A DNA stretch of 12,887 bases from assembly GCA_002328625.1 (NCBI GenBank), contig DCVC01000150.1, positions 17,756-30,642 on the forward strand. The letters are read 5' to 3'. Positions 6,866 to 12,887 of this stretch are shown piece by piece. The notes under the pieces were generated by a model. That model saw only the letters and a program-made list of their open reading frames with translations, was not told the DNA's origin and did not search any database. Position 1 is the stretch's first letter, and each line of letters starts with the position of its first letter. The position numbers and the translations under genes are program-made. The DNA is from Bacteroidales bacterium UBA2198 (GTDB taxonomy: Bacteria; Bacteroidota; Bacteroidia; Bacteroidales; VadinHA17).

Positions 6866-6996
6866 TTCCCGCAAGGCGGGATTTGGCTTCGCCGAGCTCG
6901 CCGGAGTTTATCCCGCAAAGCGGGGGCTCGGTTCGCCGCGGCGCTCCTCAAAGTGCAAGTCGTTCCTCACAAGACATAGCTTTAGCGAAGACTTGC
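6866..6996. repeat. GC-rich composite hairpin repeat between convergent genes
   Basis: The gap between the convergent nitroreductase and fucosidase genes is filled by inverted repeats. CCCGC-AAG-GCGGG lies at 6868-6880, a near-copy CCCGC-AAA-GCGGG at 6912-6924, and GCAAGTC at 6955-6961 pairs with GACTTGC at 6990-6996 around a 28-nt loop. It is richer in G+C than the flanking genes. There is no coding potential I trust. It probably works as a bidirectional terminator and looks like a dispersed intergenic repeat, but copy number cannot be judged from one window. Confidence 0.6.
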
Positions 6997-6998
6997 TG

Positions 6999-8444
6999 TC
7001 ATTCTCCTGGAGCACGAAACAATTCTATATTGGAGATAGCCGGGCAGGCTTTTGATCTACTGATGGTAACTCTTATCTGAGAGGTTTTTACTGCAGGAAA
7101 TTTACGGATTACTTTATACCCGATAGTTGTTCCGTCGATTATTTGTTCCCATTCACCATCGATAAAAGCTTCGACCTTATACTCCTCTACTCTTTGACCC
7201 AATTTGATATATTCCTGGAGTAAAATCCTGTTTACTTCAGTTTCCATTCCCAGGTCAATCTTTAGAAATGCAGATTTTATTTCATCAGGAGCTGACCAGT
7301 AAGTTTCAGGATCTCCATCATTTGCTTTTCCTGCTGAATAGTTCTTACCTCTTGAAACTGAAGATACTGCTGCCTTTCCCTTCGCCAGCTCGGTGGCAAA
7401 CTCCTTTTTGCGCAATTCTCTGAAAGTCAGAAGTGATTTTACATCATTTTCGTGAATCAAACCTCTTCTGTCAGGCGGCACATTAAGAAGAAGGTTACAG
7501 TTTCGTCCTACTGAAGAATAATACAATTCCATCAGGTTCTCAGGTGACCTTACCATCGAATCCTGGCTCTGGTGATAAAACCAGCCTCTTCTTATTGAAA
7601 CATCAACTTCTGCGGGAACCCAGTGGGTCCCGTTCTCATGCCCTGCACCCAGAATTTTTGCAAAATCGCCTCCCGGATACATATCATCCTTATTAAGCAG
7701 GCACCAGTTTGTCAGGCTTCCTATTCCACTCTCATTCCCTACCCAGCGTACATCGGGCCCGGCATCACTAAACATAACTGCCATTGGTTGCAATTCCCTG
7801 ACTGTCTTATGAGTATTAGGCCAGTCGTAATAAGTCCTGTTGTCAATTCTTCTTGTCTCTCTTGCACCGCCGTAATAACCATCACCTCCGTTTGCCCCAT
7901 CAAACCATACCTCGAAAATCTCACCGTATTGCGTCAGGAGTTCTCCCAACTGGTTCCGATAATATACCAGGTACTCAGGAGTGGCGTAAACGGTGCTGTT
8001 TCTGTCCCATGGGGAGAGATATACTCCCATCTTAAGACCATATTCATTGCAAGCCTGACGCAGTTCCCTCAGCACATCACCCTGTCCGTTCTTCCAGGCA
8101 GAACTCTTAACCGAGTGATCGGTATATTGCGAAGGCCACAGACAAAAGCCATCATGATGCTTGGCAGTTATTATTATCCCTTTCATACCCGCATCATGTG
8201 CTACCCTTGCCCATTGCCTGCAATCCAGTTCAGAAGGATTGAACACCGATGGATCCTCATCACCGTACCCCCACTCTTTATCCGTGAATGTATTAACAGT
8301 AAAATGCACAAACATGTAATACTCCATCCCATGCCATTCCATCTGGCGCTCCGATGGCAGAGGGCCATAAGGTTCCGGCGGCCTGTTTACGGAACACGAT
8401 ACAAAGAGAATGACCACAATCAGAATTGAAATACTTTGCTTCAT
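6999..8444 (-). CDS. GH29 alpha-L-fucosidase, lipoprotein, with C-terminal F5/8-type-C domain
   Basis: The start is chosen at ATG 8444 (481 residues, MKQSISILIVV...). An in-frame GTG three codons upstream at 8453 is less likely. The N-terminus is a lipoprotein signal ending in LFVSC, with C17 as the predicted lipidated cysteine. The GH29 domain (about 30-350) shows FVHFTVNTF near 45, the hallmark AKHHDGF (94-100), VYLSPWD (141-147) and VWFDGANG with the predicted nucleophile D182. Family members release alpha-L-fucose from glycans by a retaining mechanism. Residues about 358-478 form a discoidin-like carbohydrate-binding domain (AGKANDGDPETYWSA, then FLKIDLG). The architecture recalls GH29-B (alpha-1,3/1,4-linked substrates), but the subfamily is a guess. 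It should sit on the cell envelope. It lies downstream of the DUF1080 gene on the same strand with a 158-nt repeat-containing gap. Confidence 0.93.
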   Translation of the reverse strand: MKQSISILIVVILFVSCSVNRPPEPYGPLPSERQMEWHGMEYYMFVHFTVNTFTDKEWGYGDEDPSVFNPSELDCRQWARVAHDAGMKGIIITAKHHDGFCLWPSQYTDHSVKSSAWKNGQGDVLRELRQACNEYGLKMGVYLSPWDRNSTVYATPEYLVYYRNQLGELLTQYGEIFEVWFDGANGGDGYYGGARETRRIDNRTYYDWPNTHKTVRELQPMAVMFSDAGPDVRWVGNESGIGSLTNWCLLNKDDMYPGGDFAKILGAGHENGTHWVPAEVDVSIRRGWFYHQSQDSMVRSPENLMELYYSSVGRNCNLLLNVPPDRRGLIHENDVKSLLTFRELRKKEFATELAKGKAAVSSVSRGKNYSAGKANDGDPETYWSAPDEIKSAFLKIDLGMETEVNRILLQEYIKLGQRVEEYKVEAFIDGEWEQIIDGTTIGYKVIRKFPAVKTSQIRVTISRSKACPAISNIELFRAPGE

Positions 8445-8504
8445 ATAAGACACTTATTTTAAATTAGTTAACTCCTTTTGGCCCTCCGTGCCCTCAGTGA
8501 ATAT

Positions 8505-8564
8505 CTCTGTGTTCCTCTGTGTAACTAATAAGAAGTGTATGAACTTACACAGAGGAACACAGAG
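8505..8564. repeat. Perfect 20-bp inverted repeat (hairpin) between the DUF1080 and GH29 genes
   Basis: The arm CTCTGTGTTCCTCTGTGTAA at 8505-8524 is the exact reverse complement of 8545-8564, with a 20-nt loop. Just outside are degraded relatives of the same motif (CCCTCCGTGCCCTCAGTGAA at 8482-8501, and CATAGAGGGACACAGAG at 8571-8587). It could act as a terminator for the DUF1080 transcript or an mRNA-processing stem ahead of the fucosidase gene. It has no poly-T tail on the minus-strand RNA, so a classical intrinsic terminator is unlikely. The motif has the look of a dispersed intergenic repeat. Confidence 0.75.
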
Positions 8565-8602
8565 GTTTTACATAGAGGGACACAGAGTAAGCTGTCCTGT
8601 TT

Positions 8603-11600
8603 TTACTTTGAAATATCCTTAATCCTTATGTTCCTGAATTTGACGACTGATCCGTGTCCCAGAAATCCGATATATCCTTTGGTGTTTTTCAGTCCGGGAT
8701 GATCGAGCCCATCCATTGTACTATTGTCTCTTGGTCCTGATATATCACCGTCGACAATAACTGTTCCGTTAAGTGTGATCTTTATATGTGTTCCTTTCAC
8801 AAAGACTTCCTGATAATTCCATTCTCCGACAGGATTGTGGTATCCTCTTTTTGCTGGAATAACTCCATAAACCGACCCATGGTACTGGTATGGTTTCAGA
8901 TTTGCATAAACAGGGGCAGTATCATCGAGTATCTGCAGTTCCATACCCACGTAAGCGGCATCGCCCTTAAGAGGGGTCCTTATTCCCAGACCATTGTTTG
9001 CTGCAGGTGTAAGCTGGAATTCAAACCTGAAAATGAAATCGGAATACTCCTTGTCGGTGTATAGGTTACCGCCGCTGCCCTGTTCGGGCCTGATAACGAT
9101 CATTCCGTCTTCAGCAACATACGACACATTGTTACCGATCCAGTTGTCAAGATTACGCCCGTTGAAAAGTGCAACATATCCGTCGGTTATCTCTTCCGGA
9201 GTAAGATTATATTCGGAATCTCTTATTTCCCTGATATAAATATCCCTGAATGCAAGGTCAGTACCGTGAGCCTGTAATTCAATCGGGCCTTTTGGGAAGA
9301 TTGGGATACTGGGGTCCCAGTAATTTTCCATGATGACGTTATCCACAACTAGTTCACCGTTAAGCCACACTGATACATTCTCCCCGATCATTACTACCCT
9401 GAATGTATTCCAGTCACCAACCGGATTATCTGCAACTTTAAGTGGTTTGGAAGGATTTTTCTGGTTGTTGTATAATCCTCCGGAACCCACCTGTGCACCT
9501 GCTTCTACCCTGGAGGTATCCCATATCTGGACCTGAGGAGTCCCCCTTAAGTATATCCCGCTATCACCACCCCTGGAAATTTTCCAGTCAACAAGTAATT
9601 CAAAATCACCATATTGCACAATGGAACAAAGATTATCCCCTTTACCATTGAACCAGATACAGCCATCGCGGACGGTCCAGCTTGCTGGCACCATAACATC
9701 TGCTTCAGCCTGTTTCCTTTCCAGTTCGGTTCTTCTCATTTTTGAACGTGCTATAGGATTCTCTACAAGTCCCTGCCAGCCAGTAAGATCCTTACCATTA
9801 AACATCGATTTGAATCCTTCATCCGGGTGCATTGATATCAAATACTTATTTACCATTTCTTTGTCGTATTCAGCTTCCGGGCCCGTAAGTTCTGTTATGG
9901 CTCTTGTAAGGATCTCTCTAACCAGCTTTCCGTACATACCTGCCTTTGAATCTAGAGAAGGAAGAGCAATATACATTGCTGCTTTTGAAGCTGTTGCGGA
10001 TGTTGCAGGATCATCAAGATAGTCTGAAATAAAGAAAAGCGCCTGGTATGTTTTAAGTTTCCCTATTTCAACAAGGATCTCATTCTTACGCTCAGAGCTA
10101 TGGGCATAGGGCATTATCTTACGATAAAGAAGAAGTTTCTGATCGTCAGGCAGATTGGCTGTTCTGACCTGTCGGACATATCCTTTAAAAGCAGGTTCTT
10201 CAAAGGTCTTATTACCTGAAGCACATATCTCGTACAATGCAGAAGATGCTGTATAATCGCTCCATGAAGTAAGTGTTATAAAGCAGAGGTCACGCATTTC
10301 GGTAGTCCCGCTTTCAAATTCTTTAAGAACCAGGTCAAGTGCCTCTCTTCCTCCTGTTTTTGCAAGTATCGGAATTATCTTCATTTTAAGGTTTACTTCA
10401 TCTGATTTAAGAGATTCTATCAATAACTCTGATCTCTTTTCAGATTCAGGGATTTTAACTGCCGCAACTGCCAGAGCAGACTGAATAATATTAATATATG
10501 AAACATTATCTGTAGATGAAAGAAGTTCGATCAATTCCTTTTGATTATCTGGTGATGCCAGGTCTCTAAGTGCTTTGTATGCCGCTGTTCTGACAACCTC
10601 GTTCTGGGAGGATGTATAAGGCATAACTTCTGAGAAATATTGATTTCCTTTACTCCAGGCCATAAGTTCGATAACACTTTTCCTGGCTTCATCGGTACCT
10701 TCTTTTAGAACAGGCCTCAGGAGCGATATATCATTTCTTCCTGCTACTGTCATAAGTGCTGATTTCGCCGCTTCCTGATCATCCGGTCCTGTAAAAGCTG
10801 ATAAATAATCAATAAGGAAAGGAATGGCTCTGGTTCCGATGATCTTCGTAAGTGAAGCAGCAGCTTCAGTTCGTACTTGCTTATCCTGATTAGAAATCGA
10901 TTTAGTGATCAGTGGTAATGCCACTTCATCACCACGTGTTCCCAGCATGGAAATGATCTCCGGTTTTGCTTCCGGGATTGCTTTCGGGAAAAAATCGATC
11001 CATGTCTGAACCAAATCTTCTCCGGGAATTGAAAGGGATGCTTCAAGTGCCGCACTTCTGTAGGCTTTGCTGGTATGATTTGCTGCTTTAATAAGTATTC
11101 CCTTTGCATCCAGTCCATGAAAACCAACATATATCCTCATAGCTGCAATCTTGTTTTGAATTGTCAGTTTGTCATTACACTTGTTCATTATCAGCTTGCA
11201 GATCTTGTCCATTGTCTTAATATCTCCTCCCTGCCCTGTATTCCTGGCATAGTTTAGCAGTGCCGTCGTGGCTCCTGTACGTTCCCATCTGTATGAAACC
11301 TCTTTGGCAGCTCTTAGAAGTACAGGATAAGCTGAAGGATTTCCGCTTTGTGCCAGAGCGTTAAAGGCAGAGGCTCTAGTGTTTACATTAATGTCAGAGG
11401 CCCAGAAAATATACTCATTAACAGCAATCTGTGATTTCATGGATGCAAGTGCGTTCATTACTGCAGCCGGGCATGGAAGCTCCCTGTTTTTAAGTGCCCC
11501 GGCAAGTGCTGCTTCGGCACTCTTTCCTCCTGCAGATAAAATTGCTGCAAGTGCCGGTCCACATATATCCTTATCTGAAAGGTATGACTTAAGTGCATCA

Positions 11601-12007
11601 ACTGAAGCATCTCCCCCTATAATCTGGAGTTGCTTAATAAAGAAATCCTGAACTCCTTTATCATTTTTAACTAAAGCATAATCGATGCAGACTTTTTCCC
11701 AGAACTTTTTTTCAGTTTCCTTACCGGCTTGAGAAAGGAAGCGTGATAAGCTTTCAACTGCAAATCTTGGAGATGTGTCATCTCCCGTACCTGCCGGTAT
11801 GACCTGATCACAAATCTGTCTTATCCCTGTTTCACCAAGGGAAAGCACATCAATCATAAGTTTATCTGTAGAAGAAATATCTCTTGCAGGGAATTGCGCA
11901 AGCAGGTCGGCAATTTTTGTTTCAATAGTCCTTTTATCCTGAGAGCTGACGTTTAGTGAAATAAACAGGAGAGAAAAACTAATAAAAAGTATCTTATGCA
12001 TTTTCAT
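8603..12007 (-). CDS. Large exported HEAT-repeat protein with two DUF1080 (3-keto-glycoside hydrolase-like) domains
   Basis: The 1134-residue protein opens with a signal peptide (MKMHKILF, hydrophobic core, likely cleavage after SSQ near residue 23). Residues about 60-700 are alpha-helical HEAT-like repeats, with repeated patterns such as VRTEAAASLTKI and VRTAAYKALRDLASP. Two C-terminal DUF1080 (PF06439-type) lectin-like beta-sandwich domains follow. Domain 1 (about 731-929) has MFNGKDLTGWQG, GDSGIYLRG, VQIWD and GPIELQAHG. Domain 2 (about 941-1132) has LFNGRNLDNWIG, NNGLGIRTP, ELQILDD and YGVIPAKRG. Known DUF1080 enzymes cleave 3-keto-glycosides made by a partner oxidoreductase. Here a Gfo/Idh/MocA gene ends 31 nt upstream on the same strand, which fits that pairing. 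The HEAT part may be a scaffold or docking surface. Which of the two domains is catalytic cannot be read from the sequence. Start ATG 12007 is used; ATG 12001 is also possible. Confidence 0.88.
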   Translation of the reverse strand: MKMHKILFISFSLLFISLNVSSQDKRTIETKIADLLAQFPARDISSTDKLMIDVLSLGETGIRQICDQVIPAGTGDDTSPRFAVESLSRFLSQAGKETEKKFWEKVCIDYALVKNDKGVQDFFIKQLQIIGGDASVDALKSYLSDKDICGPALAAILSAGGKSAEAALAGALKNRELPCPAAVMNALASMKSQIAVNEYIFWASDINVNTRASAFNALAQSGNPSAYPVLLRAAKEVSYRWERTGATTALLNYARNTGQGGDIKTMDKICKLIMNKCNDKLTIQNKIAAMRIYVGFHGLDAKGILIKAANHTSKAYRSAALEASLSIPGEDLVQTWIDFFPKAIPEAKPEIISMLGTRGDEVALPLITKSISNQDKQVRTEAAASLTKIIGTRAIPFLIDYLSAFTGPDDQEAAKSALMTVAGRNDISLLRPVLKEGTDEARKSVIELMAWSKGNQYFSEVMPYTSSQNEVVRTAAYKALRDLASPDNQKELIELLSSTDNVSYINIIQSALAVAAVKIPESEKRSELLIESLKSDEVNLKMKIIPILAKTGGREALDLVLKEFESGTTEMRDLCFITLTSWSDYTASSALYEICASGNKTFEEPAFKGYVRQVRTANLPDDQKLLLYRKIMPYAHSSERKNEILVEIGKLKTYQALFFISDYLDDPATSATASKAAMYIALPSLDSKAGMYGKLVREILTRAITELTGPEAEYDKEMVNKYLISMHPDEGFKSMFNGKDLTGWQGLVENPIARSKMRRTELERKQAEADVMVPASWTVRDGCIWFNGKGDNLCSIVQYGDFELLVDWKISRGGDSGIYLRGTPQVQIWDTSRVEAGAQVGSGGLYNNQKNPSKPLKVADNPVGDWNTFRVVMIGENVSVWLNGELVVDNVIMENYWDPSIPIFPKGPIELQAHGTDLAFRDIYIREIRDSEYNLTPEEITDGYVALFNGRNLDNWIGNNVSYVAEDGMIVIRPEQGSGGNLYTDKEYSDFIFRFEFQLTPAANNGLGIRTPLKGDAAYVGMELQILDDTAPVYANLKPYQYHGSVYGVIPAKRGYHNPVGEWNYQEVFVKGTHIKITLNGTVIVDGDISGPRDNSTMDGLDHPGLKNTKGYIGFLGHGSVVKFRNIRIKDISK

Positions 12008-12038
12008 ATATTCAAGTTTTCAGGTTTTTGATTAAGTT

Positions 12039-12887
12039 TCATATTCTCCAGGGATCACGCATTGGCTGACTAATAAGTTTGTTGGCCCCGTCATCATGAA
12101 TAAATTGCTCATTAACAGGATCGTACCTGAGATTCCTTCCTAATCTTACGGCAATCACTCCCAGATTCACAATTGAACACGATCTGTGACCATTGGATTC
12201 GTTTAGAGCAAATTTCTTTCTTGTTCTTACCGATTCGGAGAACGTTGATATTTGTGGATCCGGGTCGGGAAGTGAATCTATGAGTTTTTGAATATCCGGA
12301 ATATCCGAAATGAATCCTTTAAACACTTTTCCGTTGGGACCTTCGATATAAGCGGCATCATTATCTCGGTTTTCACCATCGAGGATTATCTGGCAACCGT
12401 CAGAATACGTATATGTTATTCTTCTCCACGATCCTACTGCATCATAATGCTGCTGGGGTGCATCAATCTCTACGGAAACAGGTCCTGTTTCGTCCTTGCC
12501 CAGCAGATACTGAACAGGATCCAGGTAATGTTGTCCCATATCACCAAGGCCGCCACCGTCATAATCCCAATATCCACGAAATTTGGAATGTACTCTTTCA
12601 GCGTTGTAAGGTTTATAAGGGGCCGGACCTAACCACATTTCATAGTCCAACTCTGGCGGAACAGGTTCCGGTTTAAGATTATGAAGTCCGCTCCAGTAGA
12701 ATTTCCAGTCATAACCTGTTATTCCACTAACTGTTACTTTCAACGGCCAGCCCAATACACCACTGTTGACCAGCTTTTTAAGAGGCTTTACTGCTGTGCC
12801 CAGACCATAGAACTGGTCTTTGAACCGGAACCAGGTATTAAGCCGGAACATCCTGCCATATTTCTTTACAGCTTCAACCACTTTAAT
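12039..12887 (-). CDS. Gfo/Idh/MocA-family oxidoreductase, C-terminal part
   Basis: The gene enters from the right window edge, so its Rossmann NAD(P)-binding half is missing; the frame is open to base 12887 (283 codons seen). The visible part is the family's C-terminal substrate domain. It has LNTWFRFKD near the edge, DYEMWLGPAP, then RGYWDYDGGGLGDMGQHYLDPVQYLLG, where the GGG and the following GxHxxD (H and D) are the usual catalytic or substrate-contact residues. The end is MRDPWRI before a TGA at 12039-12041. Members oxidise or isomerise sugars with tightly held NAD; forms with this kind of long C-terminus are common in Bacteroidota and Verrucomicrobiota glycan loci. The next gene down, encoding the DUF1080 protein, starts 31 nt later, strongly suggesting co-transcription and a joint role in 3-keto-sugar formation and cleavage. 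Export cannot be judged without the 5' end. Confidence 0.88.
   Translation of the reverse strand: MKVVEAVKKYGRMFRLNTWFRFKDQFYGLGTAVKPLKKLVNSGVLGWPLKVTVSGITGYDWKFYWSGLHNLKPEPVPPELDYEMWLGPAPYKPYNAERVHSKFRGYWDYDGGGLGDMGQHYLDPVQYLLGKDETGPVSVEIDAPQQHYDAVGSWRRITYTYSDGCQIILDGENRDNDAAYIEGPNGKVFKGFISDIPDIQKLIDSLPDPDPQISTFSESVRTRKKFALNESNGHRSCSIVNLGVIAVRLGRNLRYDPVNEQFIHDDGANKLISQPMRDPWRI

Noticed and set aside
6858..7080. Short plus-strand open frames of about 65 codons after the nitroreductase
   Set aside because: They run through the hairpin repeat and into the 3' end of the fucosidase gene, overlap each other in different frames, and show no protein-like pattern.
7623..8429. 268-codon plus-strand open frame
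   Set aside because: It is antisense to the GH29 fucosidase, which has clear catalytic motifs; the plus-strand product is rich in His, Cys and Ile runs typical of shadow frames.
8505..8564. CRISPR repeat or intrinsic terminator
   Set aside because: There is only one inverted pair with no spaced direct repeats, so it is not CRISPR; the absence of a U-tract after the stem argues against a classical intrinsic terminator.

Overview
The window most resembles a chromosomal segment of a Bacteroidota bacterium (Bacteroidales/Marinilabiliales-like), but this is inferred from gene content and not from a marker gene. Supporting signs are a TAnnTTTG-type -7 promoter element, no Shine-Dalgarno sequence in front of the starts examined, exported proteins whose signal peptides end in SQ-D, a lipoprotein fucosidase, and a fused SpmA-SpmB membrane protein. 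No rRNA, tRNA, CRISPR array, integrase or transposase was seen.

Left part (1-3043, all minus strand): a probable three-gene operon read right to left. It encodes a GntP-family sugar-acid permease, a type-2 glycerate kinase (MOFRL family) and a zinc-dependent medium-chain dehydrogenase cut by the window edge. The gaps are about 60 nt each. This looks like uptake and catabolism of a small sugar acid; the substrate cannot be read from the sequence.

Middle part (about 3117-4119, plus strand): a graveyard of three decayed genes packed end to end. They are the C-terminal half of a TetR-like regulator, the N-terminal part of a predicted outer-membrane beta-barrel protein with three in-frame stops, and an outer-membrane lipoprotein-sorting (LolA-like) gene that has lost two internal segments. 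Together they look like a larger regulator/envelope/efflux operon collapsed by deletions. The scar runs 4 nt into the stop codon of the convergent SpmA-SpmB-type gene (minus).

Next (5508-6857, plus): a KDPG/KHG-type aldolase and an exported nitroreductase 21 nt apart, behind a good Bacteroidetes-type promoter. A compact GC-rich hairpin repeat separates them from the convergent fucosidase gene.

Right part (6999-12887, all minus): read right to left, a Gfo/Idh/MocA oxidoreductase (5' end outside the window), a very large exported HEAT-repeat protein with two DUF1080 (3-keto-glycoside hydrolase-like) domains, and a GH29 alpha-L-fucosidase lipoprotein with a C-terminal F5/8-type-C domain. The oxidoreductase and DUF1080 pairing fits the known oxidise-then-cleave (3-keto-glycoside) chemistry; the fucosidase could supply or trim the substrate. 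This is the most interesting intact locus, but it is a variation on known families. I do not see a clearly undescribed system.
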